NCBI GenBank assembly: GCA_003342815.1
Contig: PTEX01000119.1
Span: forward strand, 2,354,275-2,418,274
DNA length: 64,000 bases
Direction: 5' to 3'
From: Eudromia elegans
Taxonomy: Eukaryota > Chordata > Aves > Tinamiformes > Tinamidae
This document shows, in pieces, positions 22,282 to 34,309 of this stretch. The first letter of the stretch is position 1. The number at the start of each line of letters is the position of its first letter. Below the pieces are notes generated by a model, which was not told where the DNA came from, searched no databases, and saw nothing but the letters and a program-made list of their open reading frames with translations. The position numbers and the translations under genes are program-made.

Positions 22282-25200
22282 GTTCTGTAATATCAACATT
22301 CCACTTTATTTCTAGGATGCTCTTGAGATAAAATGACTGCTAGACAGCCAAAATTTTACAGAATTGTGGTTTTATGCTGCAGAAAATGAGAATTCTGTTG
22401 ATACTGCCAAATGCATTTTCAGTTTCTTAATTTGTTCTACTTTGCACATATAGAGTGTTGCTAGACACTGCGCTCTTATAGTCAAGAGACTGCTTTACTT
22501 TTCAGAAGCTTTTTTTGCTTTTATTTTATTTTTATGTTTCTTTTCACATCAGTTGCAACTGTTGTTGGTCTCTAGAATGTCATTCATTTCTTTCCTCTCT
22601 AATCATCCAAGGTGGAAGGCTTTGCTAGTTCTAGGCAACTGTTAACAGCTAAGATGTTTCTCAGCTTTGTGAGAAAATCCAAGAAGAAAAATTTATGCTG
22701 ATAGCTTTATGCAGTCTCTTTTAAACATTCTCCACTGTGTACAGTGCTCCTTCTAGAACAAGCTTACTGTTATGTCTTAGTGGTTTCCTGGGGCAGTCCT
22801 CAAGCATACATCATATTCAAATGACAATATCCCTTATTAGAGCAGTATTGAACTAATAATGAAACCAAAATGGCTCAGATATCTCAAAATACGTTAATGT
22901 GGTAGAAAAGCTATTTCCATCTCCTGCAATATCTATAGGTATTGTATATCCTCTTGACTATTAGAGATAGTCAATAAATGGAAAGCAGGAAGAACACGGT
23001 GGTGCTTAGATTTTAGCTTTCAGCTATGTATTGCATGTGATACACTGTCACTGAGCAGGCCAGGACAACCTGAAAAAAGAAAACCTATCAGGTTGTCTGC
23101 AGTAGAGCATTTGCTTACTGTTTTTGTCCAGATGAGAACAGGACTGGTATCTGCAGCAATTGAATGGTTCTTGCTATGATGTTTCTCCCTCCCTAAGAAC
23201 AGTATGTAACACAAAAAAGCAAGGTCCGTATTTATTTTAAAACTCTTTCAAGACAGTCTTCAGTCATTGTATACGTAAACTGACAAAAAAAAAAGTCTTT
23301 TAATAAAAAAAAAAATAGTAGAGGCTAATGGGCTGTTTAATTCCTATACTCCGGCAGGCTCTGAAGTCTCAGCCTCTGCATCATTGTTATTTCTCAAGAT
23401 GGTATCTTCATGTCTTGCAGAGCATCCTTTCCTTGCTACATGGTGAGTGAAGTCTGCAGAGAAATACAATGTAGAGATGCCAGGCAGAGTTAGGTCTGCC
23501 AGACTGCATGTTAGTTAAATTAGCAAACTGTAGCTTGTTACAACTTGAAATCCAGTCTGAGCCACAGCTGCAGCCCTGGACTAACACAGACTAATGATAT
23601 AGCTTTCCTGCAGCCTGGGCAAACAGGACAGTACATACTTAGTGAAGCAGCCTGAAAAACTGCTTTTCATATAGATTAAGAACAATACTAAAATTAGAAA
23701 CTCTGTTTATGGATGAGTCCACCTTCTGCTGTCTCCACAAAGTGAAAGAGGCTGGCTTTGGCATTTCTTCCAGAAGGGTAGCTTTCAATTTGAAACAGGT
23801 CGTGTAGATCCTGGACACTGAACCTGCAATATAGAACTTTATTTGAAGGGCAAAGATATGGCTGGCAATGGTAGGAAATTATAAACATGGCATGGTAACT
23901 CCAGGAAAAATATTTCTACATTTGTAATAACGTAGTGCTCATTAAATATCGATTTCACATTATAAAGCAGTTTGTATCATGCTGCCTCATGATTATATAA
24001 AAATAGATGTAATTAATTTCCGTAGCAATTAAAATAATTATCAACAGAAATAAGATGACATTTATAATCTAAATAGAAAAAAATCTTCTCATTAGTGTTC
24101 TTTACTGTAGCCAGTTTGGATGTGAGAATGTTAAATCCTTCCTTAAACAACTCTAACGTTTTACTGGTCTTGTTTAAATCCTTCTTTTTATGTTATGTGT
24201 ATATTGCTTGAGGTCCTTAGGGTCTCTAGCAGCCCACATAGAATAAGATTGGCTATTACAGCTATATAGAAATGTGGTTATCCTCACCTGCTTAATAGCA
24301 ATTATCTTGAGAAACAACCAACCAAAACCTAAATGAATGAAGTGTGGAGGTTAAAGGGAAATAATAGAAGTTGCAGCACTACATGCTGTAATTTCAAATA
24401 TCCTTCAGATCTAATTTGTATTAGATTCTTCAGACAGACAACTAAACAGATTTTTTTTTTGCACTCTTTTCAAACTCAGAGGTCTTCAAGGTTGTATAGG
24501 GAACTTCTAAGGATAAAAAATACAATGATTGTTTTTCACACAGGCTTGGCTGCTTACCAGGCTCTTATGCTGTCACATGTGAGATCTGTAGGAAAAGTCA
24601 ATGTTATATTTTACACTAATTTTATCCTTTTGTCTATCTATATTTGTATTTATAAATATGAGTATCATTTAATGTCTTGATATTTCATCTGACCAGGCAA
24701 TAAGAAAGTAAATAAAAACATAACTTAGGCTCATTAACAATGTGATGTTTCATGTTATATGAATTTCTGGCCTTTGGGTGGATTTTTTTTTTTTTTTTTA
24801 ACAATGTTATCTCTCAAATCTCTTCCACCTTTTTTATTTTTATTTTTTTTAGGAGGGAGAATAATGTGAACCAGTTTGAAAGAAAGGAAGAATTCCTCCA
24901 GCACCCAATCACCTATGCTGCTCACAGACATCATTCCGTCTTCTCTTTAGAGTAGCTGCCTAGTTAAGGTGAGCATCATTTTTGGGGTATAAAAAACTAT
25001 CTTACAATGAACTGTGGCAGAAGCAGGAACACCACTGATCTTCCTGGGCAGCAGTTCCTGTGTGATGCTAAGAATGCTGCTGAAGCCATCTACTTTTTTA
25101 ATTTTCAACTGAATTTGTTAATCTGTTTGTCATTTTTGACAATACTCAGAAGAGTAATATGCAGTTGCAACTGAAGTCAATAGAAATTTTGGCTGATATT

Positions 25201-27244
25201 TTATTGAAAAGTCACACAGAAAATCACATGAGGAAATTAATAGCTTTGTCATCAGAACAGCATTTGAATAATATGGAATGTCTAAGGCCTAGGGCTATCC
25301 AATTAATGATGAAGAAAGAACAGCATACCAAATAACCTTTTCCTAAATGAGCACCATCCATTTCGCGTACTAAATGAGGCAAAGACCTATCAGGAGGGAA
25401 AAATACCAGTCTGTTAATATGAGTGTACCGTAATGTAGATTCACAAAGATTTTGAATTATGTTGATAATATTCAACAGTTACTATTAGGACAAAAAGTTA
25501 TTATTAAGATTTTTTTTTTTAATTCTGATGTAGAGCAAGCATATTTTTTGTTTGTTTTAAATGTCTGTCGTGAAAATCATGGTGGCTAAAATTTCAGTTA
25601 TTTGATTTTTGAGATTGCTTACTTTTCTAATTTCTGGTTTACAGAAGAAATGTGAAGAGAAGTATGGGCAGTGAGTCTGTGGGAGCTATGCTTGTTTCCC
25701 TTTTGACTGTCCCTTGTAGTATGTTAGTTGGACTGTCAGAGAATTAGCTTCAATTGTCAGTGAAAGCACATCATTATGCCTGGCCTGATATGACAAGACA
25801 GTAAGAAGAAATGCAAAGAATATCAAAATAATACACCTAAATATTCCTGCATACTGATTTCTGATCATTTCAAGGCACAAAGGTCTTTAAATATAACAGC
25901 ATATTTGATCTGTTTGTGGGAGACTCTGACTCTTCTTAGAGTTCCCTGTATTACAAATCTGTAGTAGTACACCACATTATTATTTTTTCTTGAGAATTTC
26001 ATTTTAGAATATAGTACTTCTAGAAGATGTAAATACTAAAACTATATGGAGATATAACATATATTTAGAATAGGTTTGATTTAAATTACACCAATTTGGA
26101 ATTTTTATTTAATAAGAATAAAAAGTGCAAAACTTAGAATATTTTTAAGCATCTAAAAAAAATTAAAGTGGTTCCACAAGTTTATGCATTGTTTTAAGGA
26201 ATTTATGGTCACATATCTTAAATCTGTTGAAATAAGTAGGAATTGCAGATGATATTTTATCCATTAAGAATCCATATATCAAACATCAAACATCAAACAA
26301 TACCAGCTCAGGTGTTGCAAACAGTTTCAACAGTTTAGATGACCTGAAGTCTTAAAGGATCTTTATTTAATATAGTTTAGCACCCTGAAGCTACTTAAAG
26401 GCTTACTGTGATAAATCTTTAAGTTTTAAATTTTAAATCAGGTTATAGTTCTTAAATCTGGCTACCATTTTTCCACCTGCATTCAAAATAGACTCTTTTT
26501 TTTCCATCTACTTATGAATTCAATAGTTTCCAGGATAGTTGAAAGATCACAATTGTAACTAGCATGCAGGTCTCGAGGAAGAATCTGTTTCTAGTCTTGT
26601 ATTTGCAAACTTGCATTTGCAGGTCTAAGCACTGAATTGTTCTTATGAATTTTATTTTATGCTTCTCTCTGAAGATATTTTTTATTTTGTCTAAGCTGTT
26701 TGTTTCAAATAGTTCAAATAGCTCTCTCATTGCATCTCTGGATCTGTAATGAATTTAGCCTCACACTCTTTGTTTAAAGAACAGAATTACACACTACGTG
26801 CTAGTGGATTTTTTTCTCCATCTCTGAGGGTAAGCTATTTGTATTACTCTCTAGTTACTTTTAAAGATTTTTTTTTCTTTACTTTTGATAATGTATATGC
26901 TGTCTAAAGGAATTCCAACATATTGCATCTTTTTGTGGTTGCTATCAGCGAGTAAAGGATTTCTTTCTGTCTTCTATTTTTTTTCTAGTGATCAAAAGAT
27001 CTCACTTGTCTAGACCTCGTTGCCCTTTATGCCATCAAACCTTATTTTTTTTTATAACTACTTTATGGTGTGGGCTGTTAAATGTCATTGAAATGGCATT
27101 CTGTGGAAACAGTATACAACAAATACATATACATTTTTTTTTTTTCCCTAGGATTCTCATAAGTACCCATGTCCATACTTAAAAATATAGAAAAATGTAC
27201 TACCTCACATATTATGTATGGCTTTTGAGAAGGCTTTAAATTAG
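22282..27244. other. AT-rich non-coding DNA, no gene recognised
   Basis: No exon, RNA gene or transposon recognised. T-rich runs near 24450, 24785-24799 and 24827-24850. A 115-codon frame (24333-24680) is Phe/Ile/Tyr-rich with no domain, as AT-rich DNA produces by chance. The stretch 23935-24075 is dense in AATTA-type words and is a weak candidate for a conserved non-coding element. Confidence 0.55.
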
Positions 27245-29851
27245 ATTAGAGTGGGGAGGGAGGCATCATCAGGGAAGCGGGTGATAAGATAAGCGATGGC
27301 CTGCAATACCACTGACATGAACCTAACTCCATTCCAGCGAAGGATGCACAAAACCTGGAGAAGGAAAATAGCAAAATATGAGAATTACTCAAGGCCTACA
27401 TAGCCAAGTTACAGATGCCCTAACTAGAGAGAGGGGCACACTGGGTGCCCAACTCAAATGCCTCTATTTAAACACATGTAGGATGGAGAATAAACAAGGG
27501 AAACTGGACATGCGTGTGTGATTGCAGGGCCATGATATCATTTCAATTACTAAGACATAGTGGGACAGCTCTCAGAACATGAATATGGCCATGGACGGCT
27601 TTGGACTTCTTAGGAAAGACAGGCCAAGAAGGCAAGGTGGCAGAGTTCTTCTTTACGTGACAGAGCAACTGGAATGTGTGGAGCTCTGTGCATGGGAGGA
27701 GGAAGTGTGAATTGAGAGCCTGTGGGTAAGGATCAAAGGGCGGGCCAGCAGGTGTGCCACTGTGGTAGGTGTTTACTGCAGGCTGCCTAACCAGTAAGAA
27801 GTGGAGGAGGTCTTGTAAAGGAAGCTGCAAGAAGCCTCACAATCACAGGCCCTGATCTTTATGATGGAATTCTATCATCCTAATGTCTGCTGAGATAACC
27901 ACATAGTTAGGAGCTGACAGTGCAGAAAACTTCTTAATGCAGGTGGTAGACAAGGCAACGGTGGGAGGGGCATTGCTACATCTGATACTGACAGAGATGG
28001 TCTAGTGGGAAATATGAGGGTTGGGGTCAGTCTTGGCTGCAGTGATCGCTAGGTTTTGGAATTCATGATCCTGTAAGGGGGAAGCTGGGCAAGAAGCACG
28101 ATTGCAAGCCTGTACTTCAAGAAAGACAACTTTGACTGCTTCAGGAAGCTCCTTGAAGAAATCTCCTGGGTCAGAGTCCTAGAAGTACAGCGGGTCCAGG
28201 AGAGTTGGCTAATATTCTAACACCACTTTCTCCAAGTGCAGGATTGGTGCATTACTACATGAAAGAAGTTGAGCAAGTGGGGCAGGAGACCTGTGTGGTT
28301 TGGCAAGGAGCTCCTGGGAAACCTTAATGAGATAAAGAGAGCATATGTAATGTGGAAGAAAGGCCTGACCACATGGGAAGAATATAGGAACACTGTGAAG
28401 GAATGCAAGTATGCAATGAGGAAAACAAAGGCCTTTTGGAATTAGAGTTAGCAAGTGAGGTCAAGGACAACGGGAAGGTCTTCTATAAATAGATCAGCAG
28501 CAAGAGGAAGACTAGGGAAAATGTTAGTCTGCTGCTGAATGGAAGGGTGCCTTGATGACGGAGGATGCAGAGAAGGCAGAGTTCCTAAATGCTGCCTTTG
28601 CGGCAAATGACACTGCTAAGGCTGGTCCCCATGAACTACAGAGGCTGGATATACGAGAGAGAACCGTTGACAGAGTAAGACTTTCTGCTGATCAAGGAAG
28701 ATTGACTTAGGGACTATTTTGGCAAACTGGACATGCATGAATCTATAGGCCCAGATGGGATGCATCTGTGCTGAGGAAGCTGGCCAGAGTTATTGTTAAG
28801 CCACTGACTATCCTCTTTGAGGGGTCATGGAGAGTGAAGGAGGTACCAGAGGATTGGAAAAAACCAACATCACTCTGGTCTTCAAAAAGGACATCAGAGA
28901 GGAGCTGGGAAACTATATGCTGGTCAGCCTTACTTCTGTGCCTGGAAAGGTGATGAAATAGCGCATCCTAGAGACCATCACCAGGTAGTGGAGGAAAAGA
29001 AGTTGATCAGGAGTAGTTAGCATGCATTCACCAAGTTGTGTTTGACAAATGATAGCCTTCTACAATGGAATGACTGGCTGCATGGAGAAACTCAGGAAGT
29101 GTGGGTGCGATGAGTGCACAGTGGCGTGGGTTGAGAACTGGATGGATGGCAGAGTTCAGAGGACCGTCATAAATGCGACCAAATCTAGTTGAAGCCCTGC
29201 TGCCAGTGCTGTCCTCCAGGGGTCAGTACTGGGGCCATGGCTGTTCAATGTGTTCACCAAGAACAGAGTGCACCCTCAGCAAGTTTGCAGATGACACTCC
29301 AGAAGGCTGTACAGCCATTCAGAGAGACCTTTGCAACTTACAGATATGGGCAGAGAGGAACCTTATGATGTCCAACAAAGATGAGTGCGGGATCCTGGCA
29401 CCTAAGGAGGAATAACCCCAGACACCAGTACAGATTAGTGTCTGACCTGCTGGAAAACAGCTTGGTTAAAGAGGGACTTGGGAGTCCTGGTTGACAAGAA
29501 GTTAACCATGAGGCAGCAGTGTATCCTCATGGCCAAGAAGGCCAATGGGATCCTGGCTGCATCAGGAGTAGCGTTGCCAGCAGGTTGAGGGAGAGGATTC
29601 TGCCCCTCTGCTCAGCTCTGATGAGGCCACACCTAGAGTACTGGGTGCAGTTCTGGAGTCCCCCGTACAAGAAGGACATGGAGCTTCTAGACAGGGTCCA
29701 GCATAAACCAACAAAGATGATTAAGAGACCGGAACATCTGTCTTATGAGGAAAGACTAAACGAGCTGGCCCCCATGTAGCCTGGAGAAGAGTGAGAGGAG
29801 ATCTGATCAATATGTACCAATAACTGAGGGGACAATGTAGGGAGGATGGGA
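27245..29851 (+). mobile_element. Long decayed CR1 LINE, endonuclease through RT, 3' tail missing
   Basis: The sequence follows CR1 ORF2 order for about 2.6 kb. Near 27440-27520: TGCCTCTATTTAAACAC and AATAAACAAGGGAAACTGGA (the start of ORF2). 27560-27800: endonuclease (GTGGGACAGCTC, GAGAGCCTGTGGGTAAGGAT, then a degraded GVYYRPP region). 28735-28990: the GPDGM, EVPEDWKK and PGKVM blocks. 29265-29300: [10 protein letters not shown] (catalytic DD kept but the following KLGG block deleted). 29500-29780: [40 protein letters not shown]. Frames are broken many times; the longest pieces are 28768-28953, 29173-29415 and 29519-29779. Similarity ends at GGACAATGTAGGGAGGATGG, before the C-terminal region and 3'UTR, so the 3' part was lost after insertion. 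The left border is approximate. Confidence 0.88.
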
Positions 29852-32191
29852 TAAAACATAATAACAGTTGTATACTTAAATAGAAACTTTTGAACATTTT
29901 TATATAGTTAATTGGCTTCTGTACATTAATAAAGGATTCTGTGGATTTTCCCCCCCCCCTTTTTTTTTCTGTTTTACTTCTTCCTTTAACACTCCATTCT
30001 TATTTGGTGTATAGAAAGAAGCTGCAGAAATGTTCTTGCCATTTGTCTTTGAATTATTTACATAATTCCTTTGAGTAAATTGCAAAGGGTTTGTTTTTTT
30101 TTTCTTCTTCTTTTTTTCCCCAGCTTTGTTGCAGTGTGAAGGTGGGGGCTAATTTGATTACAGATGAATCCTCTTGCATTCCACATGATCCTCAGAGATT
30201 AGAGGGACTGAAGGTGGAGGGACTCTTAATATCAAATACTGTGGCAGCTGTAGGCCTGATTCTGGCAGTATTGGATTCACAAACCGTTAACTGTAGGTCC
30301 AGTCACCTTCAAAATAAGTGTTTGAGTTCATATATAGTATGATTTATTCAAATGCAAGATTTACAAAGCAGATTTGAAATGCAACATTATGAAGCAGGTT
30401 TGGGATGTCAGTACAGGAAATTCTTTACCACACTGTGGGGTTGCTAGCTAGCTGTAATGTACAAATGCGCAATAATCACTTACTTAAGAAGGTGGGAGAG
30501 GGATGTTGACCTGGAAGAGTCTCCTCAGGTAGCATCATGACCCAAGTGGAGAAAAGAAGTTCAGCACATTGACTGAGAGCAGAAGTTGCAATGGATTCTT
30601 CCCACTATCTTCTTCCCTCCTTAGTTCACCTTTCTATATATATAGATAAATTTTCATTTAGGTGGAGCTTGCGTGACTCTAGTCATACTTATTTTTGTTA
30701 TAGTTAGTTTGGTGAAAAAAGTCTCTCGCTTTCATTTAATGGTAGAGTCAACTGAAAATCTAGAGCGCATGCACAGTAAGGAGTAGTCTTACCTTGGAGG
30801 CTGGTAACTTTTGGGATGGAGATGTGTTTTGGCATTATAATGAGCTTATAATGAGCAAAGTTCAACCAAAGTTCCTCCAAAAGGAGTGACTTGCATCCTC
30901 TCTGGCTCAGCACCGGACATCTTATCATATATCTTCCGTTGGACATCTACTATGTGGCTTATGAGCGGCCCAGCACAAGCAGTACAAGAGTTTGTCTGCA
31001 GTGTCTTCACTTCGCTTCATCCTCCATTACTCCTCTTTGCAGCTGTAAGGAGGCCAGATTGTGCTGCCTAGGGTGTTGCAGTCCTAATATTCCAATACTT
31101 ACGTTCTTTTCCTTGCCAGTGATTTCCCTTTAGACTATTGAAAATAGTGTTTTAGAAAAAGTAGTTTGTAGGTATCTTCTTTTGCTTTCCTCTATAATCC
31201 TGATGCTTCAGGTGACCAAATATTTGAAATGTAAAATACTGATATATTTTATTCCACTATTATCCTGTATTGATTTCTTGGCTCATAATTTTGTTTTGAT
31301 AGGAAGAAAGACAGATGAGATATGATCCATAGAAGCACTATGAGGCTTTATCTTGGGTAAATACAGGAAGCAAAATGCCTGTATTTCAGGTTTTTTTCTG
31401 CCCTTAAAAGTTATTAATTGCAGACCAAAAAATGGGGTGGAATAATCCTGAATGTGATCAAGAGCTGGGCTGGGTGGGACCCATATGTACAAGTCAATCA
31501 GAGTTTAGAGTAAGAGCCAAATGCTAAATGCAGGATTTGACCTCAAGTGAAGAATAATCAACATGTGAAATACAACTCATCCTGTTATTTTCCTTAGTGA
31601 GGTTTTGATTGTGGGATCAAAAAACTGGGTGTTTTAATTTAGGGCTTTTTTTTAGGCATCAGTGATTCTGTTTGTTGCACATTATTTTGCTTTTGTTTAC
31701 AAAAAAATGTATACGATATATAATGTATGTTTGTCTTGCATTGTCAGTTTTGTTTTGCTCATTGTCACTTGTACTTGAAGATAAATTATGTGTTTGATCA
31801 TTGAAGTATTTTTTGTGGGTTAGCAGTCTGCTATGATGCAACTTATTTAAATTTTTATATTTATACATTAAATTATGAGCTTTGTTCAGACAACTTAAAA
31901 TTGACTAAATGTATAACCATATAAAACTAAAGGTCTTTATGAACTCTTCTAGAGACTAATGCAGAAATAAAGATTTAATTTATTATATAAAGTGGCAAAG
32001 GAATGCATAGGAAAATTCAGTATTTTAGATAGGAAAATGTATGACAAAAGAAAAAATAGGCATGAGTTGTGTTTGTTACCATACACTGTGCATACAGAAG
32101 ATTTATCTCTATTTGACTAAGACTTGGACTTGGACTTACTGAAATTCAACAATGACAAGTTTGGTAACACTTGTGGTCCTCTCGTGTTATC
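29852..32191. other. AT-rich non-coding DNA, no gene recognised
   Basis: Pyrimidine tracts at 29949-29970 (C run then T run) and 30091-30121. No exon recognised; frames around 30886-31133 overlap on one strand without a domain. Confidence 0.55.
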
Positions 32192-32995
32192 ACAGAATCA
32201 TAGAATGCTTAAAGTTGGAAGGGACCTCTAGAGGTCATTTAGTCCAATCCCCCTGCACACGCAGGGTAACCTAGAGCACATGGCACAGGATTGTGTCCAA
32301 GCGGGTTTTGAAGTTCTCCAGAGAAGGAGACTCCACCACCTCCCTGGGCAACCAGTTCCAGTGCTCTGTCACCTTCACTGTTATGAATTTTTTCCTTAAG
32401 TTCCTGTAAAACTTTTGGTGCTTCAGTTTGTGGCCATTTCCTCTAGTCCTATCGCTGGCCACCACTGAAAAGAGGCTGGCCCCATCCCCCTGGCTCCCTC
32501 CCTTCAGATACTTATAGACATTGATCAAGTCCCCTCTCAGACTTCTCTTCTTCAGGCTGAACAGGCTTTTTTTTCTCTCAGCTTTTGCTCATAGATCTTC
32601 CAGGCCCCTAATCATCTTTGTAGCCCTGTGCTGGACTCTCTCCAGCAGCTCCACATCCCTCTTGTACTGCAGAGCCCAGAACTGCACACAGTAACTCCAA
32701 GTGTAGGCTCACCAGGGCTGAGTAGAAGCACAGAACCTCCCTCAACCTACTGGAGACACTCTTCTTAATGCACCCCAGGATCCCATTGGCCTTTTTGGCC
32801 ATGAGGGCATACTGCTGCCTCATGGTCAATCTGTCGTCCACCATGACACCCAGGTCCCTCTCTGCAGAGCTGCTCCCCAGGAGGTCATTCCCCAGCTTGT
32901 ATTGGTATCTGGGATTATTCCTCCCCAAGTGCAGGACCCGGCACTTGCCCTTGTTGAACTTCATGCGCTTTCTCACCGCACAGTTGTCCAGTCTG
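32192..32995 (-). mobile_element. CR1 LINE, 3' part (left of the solo LTR)
   Basis: The 3' terminus is on the left (CACAGAATCATAGAATGC, AGTTGGAAGGGACCTCTAGA, CCCCCTGCACACGCAGGGT), followed on the minus strand by the ORF2 C-terminus. The minus-strand frame 32271-32528 gives the last codons ([20 protein letters not shown] through [14 protein letters not shown]) and the frame 32608-32976 gives [35 protein letters not shown] and [16 protein letters not shown] frameshift separates the two. The shared CACACGCAGGG word places it in the same CR1 group as the 20.5-22.2 kb copy but older. It continues at 33733 after the LTR. Confidence 0.93.
32990..32995 (+). repeat. Target-site duplication AGTCTG, left of solo LTR
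   Basis: AGTCTG directly before the LTR's first TG. The intact CR1 at 21317-21340 has a single CCAGTCTGTCCAG at this place, confirming that one copy was made by the insertion. Confidence 0.9.
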
Positions 32996-33726
32996 TGCTG
33001 CGGGATGCAGTCCTGCCCCCTTGATTTAATGCATAAGAGAGGATCGAGTCAGGCAGTCTGCATTTGTATATATGTATATATTGTATTATAGTTCATTGGG
33101 ACCTTAAGGATGTATAGGGGCAGCAGCCGCTTGACCCCTAGGTGAAGCCGGCGAGGAGGGGGCTGAGTGCTCCTAGGGCTGACTAGCGTTGTTGGGCAGT
33201 CCAGGAGCCCTTAGCCAATAGCAACCCAAGGATCTCCCACCGCTGGCAGGAACCATTGAGGAGAAGGATCCTAGATTGACCAATCCAAGCTAGCTGAGCC
33301 ATCATCTGAGTGACTGCGTCCAATCGTAGAGGACAGGGCGGACCTTCGCTGACCAACCAAAAAGTTCGCAGTGGCTACACCACCCTATGTATATCCCAGA
33401 GGGTCCCAGAATAAAGTTGGACACTGTTGCTGACAGCTCCCGTGTGTGTGACTCTCTGTTGTGTGCATGTGAAGGTGCCGCTGTATGGTGTGTGCGTGCG
33501 TCTGGGGTTGGTCAGCGGGTGTCCCCCACTTTCGCTCTTGTGCTCCTCAGCGTGGGGCCCCAGGTGCCCGTCGTGCCACCCCACCTTGATCCTCCTCCGA
33601 TCTGAGGAGGACCAGCATTGACGGGCCGGTAGACGTCGATGGCTGCGGACCACCGGGGAGCCGTTGCAAGGCGGCAGCCTCGGGAGTTCCCCAGCATCCA
33701 GCCTTCGGGAGGGACGCTACCCGTCA
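32996..33726 (+). mobile_element. Solo LTR of an endogenous retrovirus (fossil), inserted in CR1
   Basis: A 731-bp block of clearly higher GC splits the CR1. It begins TGCTGCGGGA, ends GCTACCCGTCA (TG..CA ends), and is flanked by the 6-bp duplication AGTCTG. Parts visible: several CCAAT boxes (33215, 33280, 33320), a TATA-like TATGTATA (33386-33393) and the poly-A signal AATAAA (33410-33415), so U3 is roughly the first 400 bp and the element reads on the plus strand. No internal retroviral genes remain, as expected after recombination between two LTRs. Six-bp duplications fit the avian ERVK/alpha-beta type group; the exact family is not determined. It is younger than the CR1 it interrupts. 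Open frames inside it are not genes. Confidence 0.9.
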
Positions 33727-33732
33727 AGTCTG
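33727..33732 (+). repeat. Target-site duplication AGTCTG, right of solo LTR
   Basis: The second AGTCTG, directly after the LTR's final CA; the CR1 resumes with TCCAGCTCCCTC. Confidence 0.9.
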
Positions 33733-34309
33733 TCCAGCTCCCTCTCGATGGCAGCGCAGCCCTCAGAGCTATCAGCTATTTCTCCCAGTTTGGTACCTTT
33801 AGCAGACTTGCTGAGGGAGCACTCCATCTCTTCATCCAGGTCGTTAATGAATAAATTGAACAGGACTGGACCAAGGACTGACCCCTGCGGGACACTGCTA
33901 ACCACAGGCCTCCAGCTGGACTCTGTGCCACTGATCACCACCCTGTGAGCCCTGCCATCCAGCCAGTTCCTAATCCACCTCACCGTCCACTCATCTATCC
34001 CACACTTCCAAAGCTTGTCCAGGAGAATGTTGTGAAGGACAGTGTCAAAAGCCTTGCTGAAGTCCAGGTAGATGACATCCACTGCTCTCCCCTCATCTAT
34101 CCAGCTAGTCATTCCATCATAGAAGTCTATCAGATTATTAAAGCATGATTTCCCCTTGGTGAATCCCTGCTGGCTACTCCTGAGCACCTTCTTCCCCTCC
34201 ATGTACCCGGAGACAACAGCCAGTATGAGCTGCTCCATCACTTTTCCAGGGATGGAGGTGAGGCTCACTGGCCTGTAGTTGCCTGGGTCCTCCTTCTTGC
34301 CTTTTTTGA
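33727..34309 (-). mobile_element. CR1 LINE, 5' part (right of the solo LTR)
   Basis: The minus-strand frame from 34268 leftward gives [22 protein letters not shown] motif [12 protein letters not shown], then [10 protein letters not shown] (first Gly of motif B changed to Ser). The position of motif C reads SKSAKGTKL where the intact copy has SKFADDTKL, so both catalytic aspartates are lost and the copy is dead. 5' truncation is near 34309 (CTTGCCTTTTTTGA, then unrelated DNA). Together with 32192-32995 the CR1 was about 1.4 kb before the LTR arrived. Confidence 0.93.

Noticed and set aside
24333-24680. 115-codon plus frame as a membrane protein
   Set aside because: The hydrophobic composition comes from T-rich DNA (Phe, Ile, Leu, Tyr), with no conserved motif.
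33387-33727. Open frames on both strands inside the LTR
   Set aside because: They lie in the GC-rich solo LTR, which has no internal genes. They are not coding.
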